Position numbers and translations under genes: made by a program. The notes under the pieces are model-generated. The model had not been told where the DNA came from. It did not search any database and saw nothing but the letters and a program-made list of their open reading frames with translations. From NCBI GenBank assembly GCA_014155875.1, contig JACEFZ010018365.1, positions 546,066 through 610,065 on the forward strand: 64,000 nt of DNA. Direction: 5' to 3'. The DNA comes from Cepaea nemoralis. Taxonomy: Eukaryota; Mollusca; Gastropoda; Stylommatophora; Helicidae. Below are positions 47,247 through 59,450 of the stretch, piece by piece (the stretch's first letter is position 1; the number at the start of each line of letters is the position of its first letter).

Positions 47247-48828
47247 ATACCTCAGTGTCACTGCAGGCACAGACCACCCGCTGCATGAGGCGCTGGACGC
47301 AGTTAAGGGTCATCGACTGATAAGGGGGAAATCATGGATGGCTCAGGCGGAGGATACAATCAGACAGATGTGCCCCTAGGAGAACATTAGGCGTGGAGAG
47401 GAGTGGGTCAACGTGCCAGCGGAGCAGTCAGAATTGTGCAGAGTTATAATCACATTAAGCCGCGAGTGCAGGGAGTGGCCAGCAGGGGCCACGGAAGTGG
47501 AAATCCAGCAACTAATGCAGGACAATGCTCACTCGAGTTATGTGATTATCTTACACAGATGGTTCCTGTCAAGATCTCCAATAAGACCTTACAGAGGTAA
47601 GGAGAGTAAACACAAGTCTAGTAGGGAGACACCAGACAGGAGAAACACCAAGCACTATAAATAGCCTCATAAGGAGACACATTTGTGTCAGACCAGGGGC
47701 CAATGCGTACAGCTGAGCGAGGTCTTTCCCCAAGCCATTGGGAAGCTTGTCCTTGCGAGTAACCGTGAAGTGCCCTGTTACTCCAGCTCACAAGCCAGCG
47801 TGCTTGAAAGACCATGCACGCAATAATAGCTACTGCACGGAGAGGACAGTGTCCGTGCTTGTCCACGCAATGTGTAGCGTGTGGACAGACCCGACTGGAG
47901 ACGGTAGAGAGCAGACGTATCCTTAACAAATGCTATAGTTTCTAGGCAATAGGCAAACATTAGGCTGTTAATTTAGATTGTGATTACTAGCATCATTTCT
48001 CACCACTTCATTGCATTCAAGTTGTATAATGATGATGAAGTATAACGCTCGCAGAGCCATTCAAATGTCGGCTCTAAATAAATTGCATTCCTTTCGCAAA
48101 TGTCACGAGTTGTTAATTCGTGCGGTGCGAAAGTAGGGGAGTCCTGAGAATCTGCAGCGAACAAGTCGCTGACAGTCCGTGTCAAGAGGTGAGAAAAGTG
48201 GCTGGGGTTCATAGCCAAGGCCAATGGTCGACGTTTGGGGCAGGAGAGCCTGGCATATGATACCACAACATCCAGCTTAAGAATGGAGGTGGAGGCGGTC
48301 ACTGCGGCTCTCCGCTGGATGGAGAATACGACACACACACACACATCGTGATTGCAACTGACTCAGAAAGCATGTTGACGAAGGTGAGGACGGGGAGGCT
48401 TCGTGCTGAGTGGCTTGCTTCGCTTCGGAGGTCACGGGTGACAAGCATCGCCTGGATCTTTTCTCCGGGGCATGCCGGTGTGCTGGGAAATGAACAGGCG
48501 GACAGATTGGCTGGCCCTGCAGAACTTGGTGGAGTATTGATACATGACAAGGCAGACGTGGTTACAGCCTTGTGGGAGCACGTGCACACCTCGGAGGAGC
48601 AAATTAATTACCATGGTCTGGCAAGAATGAGACAGCGAGGAGTGACGAGGGGATCTGGCCGACGCTCAAAGCTTAGAGGAAAAGGCGAGACGGACATATA
48701 ATCAGATTGCTACTGGCACTATTAGTGTTGGAACTCTTTGCTGGCTGCTGTGGATGGGGACGGAGCGCTTATGGGAATGCCCCGAATGCCGTGATGTCGA
48801 TTCCTAAATCAATCAATCAGTCAACAAT
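47247..48828 (+). mobile_element. 5'-truncated RNase H-type LINE nested in a minus-strand LINE
   Basis: Plus-strand frames show the post-RT linker (DHPLHEALDAVKG, GKSWMAQAED), then an incomplete RNase H start (LTDGS-like at about 47,555-47,570), an unrelated or scrambled stretch at 47,600-48,238, and the rest of RNase H: LRMEVEAVTAALRWM, ATDSESML, FSPGHAGVLGNEQADRLAG. The 3' tail is AATC repeats (48,807-48,818). CCTCTCCT flanks it at 47,239-47,246 and 48,829-48,836. It is dead, given its truncation and shifts. Confidence 0.8.
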
Positions 48829-49320
48829 CCTCTCCTGTCCTTATCCCTGCCCCTTTCCATCTTGTTTCCATCTTCTGTCTCAATATTTCTTGTTTGATGT
48901 TGTCTAATTTTCCATCTGCATTCATTGTTCTAAGATTCCAAGTCCCTACTTTCAATTATATTAATCTTTTGCACCTAGTAGCCTGTTGGCAGTCTGGAGT
49001 CACCTGATGCACATGACTATCCCTACCGGGCGAGGCTGCTCCTATGGAGCACCCATTTACGCCGTTTCTCTGATTATCGATGAGTCCACACAACATGATT
49101 TTCTTGGCATCTATAAAGAAGGTAGTTTGCCATTGCTTTCCTTTCCAGCAGTGACCATACTGGTCAGTGACCGTAGCCATTGTCTCCTAAAAAATAGAGA
49201 TCCTCTGCCTACTGTCGTGAAGGTGGAGACCATAACCTACAACTATCTGTCGGCTGCTCTCCATCTTCATCCACCACCTGCACGCATGGGTTCACGTAAC
49301 CATGATCGGGGGGATTAACG
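48829..49320 (-). pseudogene. LINE 5' region and endonuclease start, split copy
   Basis: On the minus strand WNLRTMNADGKLDNIKQEI, the N-terminus of an AP endonuclease, lies at about 48,945-48,885. RWKGAGIRTGE then runs to the insertion point, and GCKIIYSGG follows on the far side at 47,238. The upstream 350 bp resemble a LINE 5' UTR. Confidence 0.75.
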
Positions 49321-49684
49321 GGTACTCCACCTTGCCCAAGGGTGTCCCGTAGGCTAGCGGAGGGAAGGAGGCGCCTTACTTCTCCTTTGATAAGGGATAC
49401 CCCTACCCCGCTACCCATCCTTTCTCTATTAACAGTGTCCCATCCGATATAATTATAAGTGAGGAAATTAGAAGACGAGTAGGTCTGAAACCAGCCTTGC
49501 ACCTCATTTAAAAAAACAACAGGTTTGGCCACATCACAAGAATGCCCTGGTACAATCTAAGACATACAGCAACACTGAAGAAATATAATGGATAAACATC
49601 ACATAAAAGATGGAATGATAGTATCAAGAATCACCATCGCCAAATAAAGATCTCTCTCTCTCCCTCTCTCTCTCTCTCCCTCTT

Positions 49685-49754
<70 letters not shown>

Positions 49755-49852
49755 TCTCTCTCTCTCTCTCTATTTTATTTATATTTGCTGAATGTTGAAC
49801 CCAGAATAGTTATATGATTTTGCAGTCTGCCCTCGTCACTATAACACAGACA
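49321..49852 (+). repeat. (CT)n microsatellite in unassigned sequence
   Basis: (CT)n with few interruptions at about 49,652-49,771. The flanking 49,321-49,650 shows only vague LINE 3'-end resemblance (FGHITRMPWYNLRH-like plus-strand piece near 49,525-49,565). Confidence 0.8.
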
Positions 49853-50060
49853 CTAATCGTCCGCAAATAAACGCTCATTTATTGCGGGTGAATTTGTTCG
49901 ATCATCTAAAGTAAAGAGTTCAATATTTTCTGAATCTTTTCTGTCAAGGCTTGCTTCTGTGAATATTCTGCCTACGTAGATATTAAATAGCAGGGGAGAG
50001 CCACACATCCCTGTCTTACTCCTGTTTTGACTGTGAACATATCTGATATACATTGTTGTG
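49853..50060 (-). pseudogene. LINE RT fragment around the active site
   Basis: The minus frame reads GMCGSPLLFNIYVGRIF and, after an acidic stretch, ERLFADD at its end. These are RT motifs B' (normally QGC.LSPLLFN) and C. The Gln of QGC is lost. Short and isolated. Confidence 0.7.
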
Positions 50061-50249
50061 TTCTTACTGTACTATGGTTCGAGTGATATATGGCTGTGAT
50101 GTCTGCTAATTAATCTCCATATATGCAGCATTCCTCAAGAATGGTCCATAATTTATATCTATGCATTTTCCTGGTCTACAAACAATATTCTGCAGGTCGT
50201 TGCACTTGATTGAGGAAGTGGGGGAATTAGTTCACATATTTGCCTTGGT

Positions 50250-52720
50250 CGATGACAAGACCTGCAGTAGGAGTGTCTGCATTGTGGGAACTTTGCACAT
50301 CTTGGTCAACTAAGAATGTCTGCATTGTGGGAACTTTGCGCATCTGGGTCAAGTAGGAGTGTCTGAATTGTTGCAGCTGTGCGCATCTTGGTCAAGTAGG
50401 AGTGTCTGCATTGTTGCAGCTGTGCGCATCTTGGTCAAGACCTGTAGTAGAAAATATCTACATTGTTGGAACTTTGCACATCTTGGTACAGACGTGTAGT
50501 AGGAGTGTCTGTATTGTTGGAGTTATGCACATCTTGGTGAAGACCTGCGACAGGAGTGTCTGCAGAACTTTGTAAATCTTGGTTAATTAGGAGAGTCTGC
50601 AATGTTGGAACTTTCCACATCTTGGTCAACACCTGTAGTAGAAATGTATGCATTGTTGGAGCTTGGTACATCTTGGTCAATTAGGAGTGTCTGCATTGTT
50701 GCAGCTTGACACATCTTGGTCAAGACGTGTAGTAGGAGTGTCTGCATTGTTGCAGCTTGACACATCTTGGTCAAGACCTGTAGTAGGAGTGTCTGCATTG
50801 TTGCAGCTTGACACATCTTGGTCAAGACCTGTAGTAGGAGTGTCTGCATTGTTGCAGCTTGACACATCTTGGTCAAGACCTGTAGTAGGAGTGTCTGCAT
50901 TGTTGCAGCTTGACACATCTTGGTCAAGACCTGTAGTAGGAGTGTCTGCATTGTTGCAGCTTGACACATCTTGGTCAAGACCTGTAGTAGGAGTGTCTGC
51001 ATTGTTGGAGGTTGGTACATCTAGGTCAAGACCTGTAGTAGGAGTGTCTGCATTGTTGGAGCTTGGTACATCTTGGTCAAGTAGGAATGTCTGCATTGTT
51101 GGAGCTTGGTACATCTTAGTGAAGTAGAAGTGTCTGCATTGTTGGAGCTTGGTACATCTTGGTCAAGTAGGAGTGTCTGTATTGTTGGAGCGTGGTGCAT
51201 CTTAGTCAAGTAGGAGTGTCTGCATTGTTGGAGCTTGGTACATCTTAGTGAAGTAGGAGTGTCTGCATTGTTGGAGCTTGGTACATCTTAGTGAAGTAGG
51301 AGTGTCTGCATTGTTGGAGCTTGGTACATCTTGGTCAAGTAGGAGTGTCTGTATTGTTGAAGCGTGGTGCATCTTAGTCAAGTAGGAGTGTCTGCATTGT
51401 TGGAGCTTGGTACATCTTGGTCAACTAGGAGTGTCTGCATTGTTGGAGCTTGGTACATCTTAGTGAAGTAGGAGTGTCTGCATTGTTGGAGCTTGGTACA
51501 TCTTAGTGAAGTAGGAGTGTCTGCATTGTTGGAGCTTGGTACATCTTAGTGAAGTAGGAGTGTCTGCATTGTTGGAGCTTGGTACATCTTGGTCAAGTAG
51601 GAGTGTCTGCATTGTTGGAGCTTTGCATATCTTGGTCAAGTAGGAGTGTCTGCATTGTTGGAGCTTTGCATATCTTGGTCAAGTAGGAGTGTCTGCATTG
51701 TTAGAGCTTTGCATATCTTGGTCAAGTAGGAGTGTCTGCATTGTTGGAGCTTGGTACATCTTAGAGAAGTAGGAGTGTCTGCATTGTTGGAGCTTGGTAC
51801 ATCTTGGTCAAGTAGGAGTGTCTGCATTGTTGGAGCTTGGTACATCTTGGTCAAGTAGGAGTGTCTGCATTGTTGGAGCTTTGCATATCTTGGTCAAGTA
51901 GGAGTGTCTGCATTGTTGGAGCTTTGCATATCTTGGTCAAGTAGGAGTGTCTGCATTGTTGGAGCTTTGCATATCTTGGTCAAGTAGGAGTATCTGCATT
52001 GTTGGAGCTTTGCATATCTTGGTCAAGTAGGAGTGTCTGCATTGTTGGAGCTTGGTACATCTTGGTCAAGTAGGAGTGTCTGCATTGTTAGAGCTTTGCA
52101 TATCTTGGTCAAGTAGGAGTGTCTGCATTGTTGGAGCTTTGTACATCTTAGTGAAGTAGGAGTGTCTGCATTGTTGGAGCTTGGTACATCTTGGTCAAGT
52201 AGGAGTGTCTGCATTGTTAGAGCTTTGCATATCTTGGTCAAGTAGGAGTGTCTGCATTGTTGGAGCTTTGCATATCTTGGTCAAGTAGGAGTGTCTGCAT
52301 TGTTGGAGCTTGGTACATCTTGGTCAACTAGGAGTGTCTGCATTGTTGGAGCTTTGCATATCTTGGTCAAGAGCTGAAGTAGAAGTGTCTGCATTGTTGG
52401 GGCTATGCACATCTTGGTCAAGACCTGAAGTAGGAGTGTCTGCTTTGTTGGAGCTTTGCACATCTTGGTCAAGACCTGAAGTAGGATTGTGTGCATTGTT
52501 GGAGCTTTGCATATCTTGGTCAAGACCTGAAGTAGGAGTGTCTGCATTGTTGGAGCTTTGCATATCTTGGTCAAGACCTGAAGTAGGAGTGTCTGCATTG
52601 TTGGAGCTATGGATATCTTGGTCAAGACCTGTAGTAAGAGTGCCCTTATTGTTGGAGCTATTGATATCTTCGATACGACCTGTAGTAGGAGTGTCTGCAT
52701 TGTTATGACTGTGCACAAGA
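50250..52720 (+). repeat. Mixed 43-bp/51-bp minisatellite overlapping the 3' end of the protease gene
   Basis: The 43-bp unit is GTAGGAGTGTCTGCATTGTT plus GGAGCTTTGCATATCTTGGT and CAA, or a GGTACATC variant. The 51-bp form has an extra 8 bp (GACCTGTA or GACCTGAA). 51-bp units fill 50,690-51,040 and 52,360-52,690; 43-bp units fill most of the rest, about 55 copies in all. The right-hand 51-bp block is coding on the minus strand. Confidence 0.93.
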
Positions 52721-53825
52721 TCTGTTGGAGGAATTTGTACTTGTGTGTCGATAGCTTCTGAAGGAAACGTTTCATGTCTAGCCTGCTCACACCTGTCACG
52801 TAGATCTCGGCATTTCCTTGCATACTCTGGGTGTTGTGGAATCATATCTATCCCGTGACTGCTGTAATTGAGGTACTTTTGGTTTTTTTCTGAGGCCCCA
52901 CTGTGAGTATGATAGGACAAGGCCTTGCGTAACGTAAACACCGGACCCCCACTGGATCCAGGACAAGTTGCTGTTGTGTATGTGTGCTGGGTCCATCCAT
53001 CTTTCGTGACATCGATGTAGCTACAGACGCCGAGGCTGATCTGTTTGCTGCATCCATGAGGGTGGGATACTACAACAGTCAGCACGTCTTCCTTGCTTAG
53101 ATGCCTTGTGACATTTTCTGTCGTTATTTTCTTAAAGCTGAGTTTTGGGATTTTCTTTAATTCACGCAAAGCGTCCTTATATAAATCATCCCTAATTGTC
53201 ACGAGCTTTGAGAGTTTGTTTATAAGAGAAAGATCGTGGGTCTCATATCTCATCTCACACCAGTCTGTATAGATGTCACTTCCGATATGATCCATTCCTC
53301 TGAGAGTTATGACATTAGCACATTGTGCAGGAGTGTCTCCCGTGTCAAAGAATAGAAGGCAATTGGTCTTGGCTGCCTCAGAATTATCGTAAACAACATG
53401 GGCTGCTGTAACGACGTAAGCATGATAAAATTCTGTGTGTGGAGTTGCAGAGATCTTACACTCATTACATTTACATGTGCGTTGAACTTTATTGAAAGGT
53501 TGCATGTCCACACAGCTGACCCAACCACTTCCATGTACCCCCAGCTCACTACCTCTATGATCAGAGCATGGGTAAGGAATGTCCCTGCCTGGAAAAGTAT
53601 CAGGCCTACCGTCACTGACATACCTGACAGATACACGGACAGTTACATTTGCCACTGCCTCGATGTAAGACAACAGGATCTTGGACTGATAGCGCCGTGG
53701 TAACATTTCCAACTGAAATTTGTCTCTAGGTATGAAGTTTTCATGTCTGGGATATTTCTTACATGTTCTCTTAAGTTCGTGGAGATCTGCCTCGCCACCA
53801 TAACTGAATTCAGCTTCTCTTGGAC
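52324..53825 (-). CDS. Chymotrypsin-fold serine protease, 3'-terminal exon, with repeat tail
   Basis: The frame is open on the minus strand from a probable splice acceptor (TCTCTATTTCAG just before 53,825) to TGA at 52,324-52,326. Triad residues are in family order and spacing: His in VVTAAHVV (about 53,400), Asp in THDLSLI (about 53,233), Ser in CPGSSGGPVF (about 52,950). GSGWV precedes them and a CKCNEC cluster lies between. The protein probably cleaves peptide bonds; substrate and location are unknown because the 5' exons are not found. After the protease domain (about 330 residues past the LEM at 53,712) come roughly seven 17-residue repeats, SSNNADTPTSGLDQDMQ-like, encoded by 51-bp minisatellite units. 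I do not recognise a named gene. Confidence 0.8.
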
Positions 53826-56179
53826 CTGAAATAGAGAAGTCAGAATACAGAGTAGTTTTTTACGTAAAAGCTTTTATTATGTAGTTATTACATGTGTACA
53901 TGTACACGATGCATCTCTCAATGCTTACATGGAATTGTTCTACCCAAATATGTAGAAACAACATGCATCTTGTGGGGTGATGGGTGAAGACGTAAGAAAA
54001 AGAATCATCAAATCTTAATAGCCAATTGTATAAGAAACGAGAACTGGCTCAATAAGACTTTCTAGGGGTATAGATTAAGTATAAAGTGATGTTTCCTAAC
54101 ACAGGCAAATAGAGCACTGGAAAGTTACCCACCTTCCGAGAGGATAACACTCTTTTGTGAACCGAAAGTTCGTGTGAATATCCATCCCATATACAGTTTT
54201 ATAGTAATGTTGTCCTTGGACTAATCTTTTCAATGTGAATACACATGAAAAGAAAAAACAAAACTCAAACGCCGAAAAACAAGTAAATAAACAACACTTA
54301 CAACAAACAACATTATGTTGTTCTCACGGGAAAAGTTCATGGCTTGACGTTAAAAAAAGTGAATGTCCACGATTAAATCAAACGAAGAAACAGTCCATGT
54401 TTTAATAAAAAAACAGAGTCCATTATTCGTTCTTAACAAACAGAGGGTGGGAATGTTCCTACCCAATAACGCAGGGGGTACGAATGTTCATAAGCATGCG
54501 GGTATTGGCACAGGGCATAGACATGACGTAGTAATAATAAAAGAGAGCGTTTATCATGTTGGGGTTAATGTTCCGGCAACGGAGAGGCCAATGATAGTTA
54601 AGGGTAAATCACTCTTCCGGCACTGCAAAAGCAATCTCCTCCTCCTTCCTTGAGGAATATGAACCCCTGTTGCCATTCATCATCATTTATAAAAATCCCC
54701 ATGTTCATTCAAACAATGACCATATCTGCCCAATGAAGAAACCACGTTCCCTGAAGAAAATATGTGCCAAACAATATATCCATACTAATAGAAACAGTGG
54801 GAGGGGGATACAGAAAACAATCACCAAACAACAACAAAGAAAGAGAGAAAGAGAGAGAGAGAGAGATGGGGGGGGGGGGTGGGGTCGGAGAGAGATAGAG
54901 AGAGCGTGAGAAGGTGAAGTGATTATGACACAAGGGTGAGTCACTTAGGCATAGCACCATCACCTCACATCCGATGCAGTCCCTCCTCCCTGCATTGACA
55001 TGTTATGTCCTCTCTCACTCTTGCCCTCTGGAGGAGAACCATTCTCGTTCTTTCAAGGTTCTAGCGCCGAGAATATCTGGTGGACATCAGCAAGGGTGAT
55101 GCCATTTCTCCTTCTTGGCATTTATGCTCTTCTCCCATATCAAGGTATAGGCAAACTCATATTAAATTCATATATTTATAAATGAGTTCATCAATGGCTC
55201 TTTTCGTATGAACACATATACCAAGAAACATAGTCTCATATGAACATAAAGACAAAGAGATTATACGAGTTTCTCCAGAAACGTATTTTCCTGAAAAGAA
55301 TACGAGTGATATTCTAGAAAATAGCAAAGTATTCCTTTCCCAATCACCATCTACACAGGACGAATGAATAACTAGTAAACAGGAATATCATTCCGTATAA
55401 AGGGTATGAACTAACCAGAAAGACGTCTCCTCACTAATTCTAAGTCAAAGAAAATGCACCTAATTCTTCGAGGATTTTCTTTAGATAAACACAAAGAAAG
55501 CTCTAATATAAATTTAGATATAATAATCTTAAGTTTACTATAGCCTCCAACTTACCAACAAACATCATGAATGTACCATCATGAATTTAAAATAAACAAC
55601 ACCACAATAACAACAGCCGAACTGGCCAACACATCTTGTCAGGTCAAGGCATTTCTGTAGACTGCACCTTAACAGACAACTTCTGCCGGCAACTTTCTGG
55701 GCTCCTTCATTATAATATATTATCCTAATAGAAAGTAACTATGCCCTGACAATGGTAATGTTACAATTCCGCGCCAATATGACGTAATTTCTGCCTGATC
55801 CGTGTTGTTGACAATCCAACATAGTAGAGTCAAGGGGGAGGTAACTTGCAGTTATCTGGAGTTATGAAAAGGGGGATGATCTGAATCTAAGAGGTTTGAG
55901 GGTGTGCCATTGACAGCTCAGGCCTTGTAATAGCAAGGAGAACAATGTAAAACAAGGGAATTAACTTTCCCGGTGGTCGCTCCTTGTCTTTGCCGCATGA
56001 TCAAACGCCAGGTGTTGAATTTCACAATTATAGTTAGATGTTGTTTTCAACTCCAGCCGTTCCTATTTTATCAAACGGAGCAGGGGAAAAGTGGACAATT
56101 GTTAAAATTAAAATTCACATGTGTTCCTAGTCCGGACATCCTTTAACACTGGAGTATGTTTCTCTCTATATCTCTGCTG
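53826..56179. other. Probable intron and upstream DNA of the protease gene; no exon identified
   Basis: AT-rich DNA with a (GA)n and G-run at 54,840-54,882. Plus-strand frames at 54.4-54.6 and 55.0-55.2 kb are not supported by any domain. An upstream minus-strand exon of the protease must exist but could not be placed with confidence. Confidence 0.4.
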
Positions 56180-57052
56180 TGTTTAGGGCTTTTCAGAGAC
56201 TGTACAAAATATGTCACAGATCTACAGAAAATATGCCAGGGATCCTGGTTGGTGGACGTAATATAAATAACTTACCTTATGCTAACGACATCGTATTGGT
56301 AGCAACAAGTCAGAATGATATACAGGAAATGATATATACGGTGGTTGTTGAGATTGAAATAATGGGCCTTAGTTTGAATAATAGAAAGACAGAAGTCATG
56401 GTGATATCAAAGAAACAGACTGTGTCTAATTGTGCAATTAAAGTAAAAGACATTATTTTGGGGCAAGTGCAGAAATTCAGATATCTAGGCACATAGACAA
56501 CATCAGATGGAAGATGCATCACTGAGATAAGGAGCAGAATAGGAAAGCAAAAACTGCATTCTATCAAATGAAGAACGTGTTGTGCAATGAGTCACTGTCC
56601 TTTAAAGTCAGAAAAAGAGTTCTTGCATGTTACTTAGAACCAGTTTTAATATACGGCTGTGAGTCCTGGACAATTAGTAAAAAAGAGAAAAAGATCAAAT
56701 GAAGCCTTGTAGATATTGTGTTACAGAAGAATGCTGAAAATTAATTGGATAGCCAAAAAGAGCAATCAGGACGTTTTAAGGGAAGCTGAGTGGCAACGAC
56801 AACTTATCACAAATATCAGAAAGAGGCTGTCATGGTTTTGTGGCCACGTTATGAGAAGACAAACACTGGAACATGTTGTGACAACTGAAAGATTTGTGGA
56901 AAGAGAGATAGAGACAGCGTGATAAGAATCTTGACAGTCTTGTGTCATGGCACAGAGGGGAGTCAACACACGAATTGATCAATGACATCGGAGATCATAA
57001 TTTGTGGAGAGGCATGATCGTCCACGCCAGCCAACAAGGCACTGGATGATGA
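56180..57052 (+). pseudogene. LINE RT and C-terminal fragment (active site YAND)
   Basis: RT motif C reads LPYANDIVLVATS near 56,275, with Asn in place of the first catalytic Asp. Then follow NNRKTEVMVISKK, FRYLGT, a stop and frameshifts, RRMLKINWIAKKSNQDVLRE, LSWFCGHVMRR, and a 3' end GATGATGATG at about 57,044-57,052. It is the same group as the remnants at 10.3 and 42.4 kb. Inactive. Confidence 0.8.
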
Positions 57053-57355
57053 TGTAGGTAGGGTGGATGAATGGATGAAAAGACAGAATATATCGGTAGG
57101 GAGGTATTTATGTAGGTGAATGAATAGATTGATGGATAGATCGCCTGTTGCCCAAAACATCACTTTCAATAACAGATCACACACATATTTACAGTTATCA
57201 ACAAGCAGCAAAAATGAAATGTGTCGTGTGTTATCCGGGCTCCTAGGGACAAGTACAGAATCCTAATACGTCTTCCTCGATCACCTTCAGACGTCAGTAT
57301 GAATAATGCAAATAACACAGCAGTCAACTTGAGCCTGTTGACATCCCCATAGAGT
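57053..57355. other. Unassigned
   Basis: No gene seen; (GGTA/GATG)-like low-complexity sequence near 57,050-57,140. Confidence 0.35.
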
Positions 57356-58868
57356 TTGTCCTGGAATAGAGCGGATGAAGGTAAAAATTTTTTCTCTTGT
57401 TCTGCTTACAGAGTACGTGACTGTAACAAATATAGGGGTAGCTCACTACTGTGTATCGTTAGGAAAGTATTTACAAGAATTGCTCTGCGCAGACTTCAAG
57501 TGCTTGATGATCAAATCTACTCAGAATCTCAGTGTGGCTTTCGGAAGAACTGGTCTACCATAGATATGATATTGTCATTGCGACAAATGCAAGAAAAATG
57601 TCATGAACAGAATCAAGCAATGTTTATTGCCTTCGTCGATCCTCACAACGCCATTTGATTAGGTCAGTAGTGAGGGTCTGTTCAAGGCACTAAAGAAGAT
57701 TGGTTGCCCACCAACTCTTCTGTCCATTGTGGAATCATTCCACACAGGCATGAAGGGTATAATCAAGTTTGATGGTGCAACTTCAGAAGAATTTGAAATC
57801 AAGAATGGAGTAAAGCAAGGTTGTGTACTAGCTCCCACCCTCTTTGGAATATACTTTTCACTTCTATTGAAATATGCCTTTTGTTATCAGGATGGTGGTA
57901 TATACATTCACTCATGCTCAGATGACGTCCTCTGCAATGCTCAGAGATTGAAAGCCAAGACCAAAATTAGGAGAATACTGATCAGAGAGTTGCTATTTGC
58001 AGATGATGCTGCAGTTACAACCCACTATGAGGAAGAGTTACGTCTAATATATGTATTCTCCAATGCTTGTCCTGAATTTAGTGTAACAATTAGTAAAAAT
58101 AAGACACAGATTATGTCACAAGGTGCACATGGGGTACCATCAATCTTTATTGACGACGCCGAACAAGAGATAGTAGACCATATTACATATCTAGGATCAG
58201 TGATAAATAGCAAATTATCCCTAGATCAGGAAATCAACATCCGGATTGGTAAGGCAGCAACAACAATGCACAGGTTAAGAAAGAGAGTGTGGGAGAACAG
58301 GAAGCTTACTGCCAAAACAAAAGTCCTTGTCTATCAAGCATGTGTCCTTAGTACTCTTCTTTATGGCAGTGAAGCCTGGACAACTTACATCAAGAGAAAC
58401 GTTTAAACAGCTTTCATATGCGGTGTCTGCGAAGAATTCTTGGTATTAAGTGGCAAGACAAAATCACAAATACTGAAGTATTGGAAAGATCAGGTTGTGT
58501 GACGGTTTATTCCATGCTCAGTCTTCGTAGACGTAGATGGATAGGACATCTTAGGAGAATGGATGATGGTAGAATACCAAAGGTACATCTTTTTTGGTGA
58601 ATTACAAATGGGTAAGAGATCTCAGGGTCGGCCTCTACTAAGATACAAAGATGTATGTAAGCCGCTGAACGTGTTGCATGGAGGGCAAACATCAGAAATG
58701 GAATAAAGACAAAGGAGGAAATTATTGCAGATAAGTCACACACCGAGTGTGTGAAACATAAGATGGTGCATGATGGTGGAACTTACCACGTGTTCACATG
58801 CACCCACTGTGAATGGACATTTACAGCGTAAATTGGCCTTATTAGTCACATTCGCTACCGCCATAGGT
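57356..58868 (+). pseudogene. 5'-truncated LINE: RT, C-terminal region and C2H2 finger
   Basis: RT motifs: DCNKYRGSSLLCIVRKVF, ESQCGFRKNWSTIDM, a frameshift at motif A (AFVDPHNAI), GVKQGCVLAPTLFGIYF, LLFADDAAV (about 57,994), KTQIMS, YLGSVI. Then come SEAWTTYI with a stop, LGIKWQDKITNTEVLERSG, RRWIGHLRRMDDGR, and a finger CTHCEWTF followed by a stop and GLISHIRYRH. This is a close relative of the LINE at 26,470-30,395. Multiple lesions make it dead. Confidence 0.85.
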
Positions 58869-58974
58869 AAACGTTATTATGCCTTTTTAAAGCACAAACT
58901 ATCGTCTGTCAAGGCGGCAAGGTGCCAATGTGTAGTTTACTAAACATGTGATTTTTCAGCCTGCTATGTCCTTT

Positions 58975-59235
58975 ACGTGGTCTGAAGACTGTAACTTGTT
59001 CTTTTCTATTGAGTTAGTAATGTGGCTCATCTTTCTGGTGGCTTGGATGCTCTAATTTCCACTTGGTTTTATAACTGCTTCTGACAAATCTCCCGGCCTC
59101 ATCATATATTACTTCTGTCTCACGTTGAGGTTGTCTTCCACCTTCCCTTGCTAATCTGTCGGCATCTTCATATCTAGGTATTTTGTAGTGTGAAAGAAAC
59201 CATTGTTTTACACGCTCTTGGAGGTCTGGCGTAGT
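58975..59235 (-). pseudogene. RNase H C-terminal remnant of another LINE
   Basis: On the minus strand VKQWFLSHYKIPRYEDADRL is followed by AREGGRQPQRE and YDEAGRFVRSSYKTKW. This matches the end of a LINE RNase H (ADRLA.EG, then (S/Y)(Y/D)EA). The HCG..GNE motif has decayed. The family differs from the plus-strand RNase H LINEs. Confidence 0.5.
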
Positions 59236-59304
59236 TCATATAGTGTTGCCCTTAGATCTTCTTCGCATCCGTAAAGAGAGCTATTTGTTTCTCTTTATTT
59301 TTCT

Positions 59305-59450
59305 GTCAACAACATTTCTGCTGCAATTCCTGTTTGTGTTTTGAAGTTAATTGAGAACCTTTTAGTAGCTACTGACTATGTCAACAACATTTCTGCCGCA
59401 ATTCCTGTATGTGTTATGAAGTTAATTGAGAATGTTTCAGTAGCTACTGA
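59305..59450 (+). repeat. 75-bp tandem duplication used as LINE target
   Basis: GTCAACAACATTTCTGC at 59,305 recurs at 59,380 with about 75-bp spacing. Both copies end in AGTAGCTACTGA. The LINE inserted at the end of the second copy. Confidence 0.85.

Noticed and set aside
54363..54653. 96-codon plus-strand ORF
   Set aside because: No recognisable domain, no splice context, opposite to the protease gene.
55000..55185. Plus-strand ORF with signal-peptide-like MPFLLLGIYALLPYQ followed by a GTATAG donor-like site
   Set aside because: Too short, no downstream exon or domain; it could be chance.
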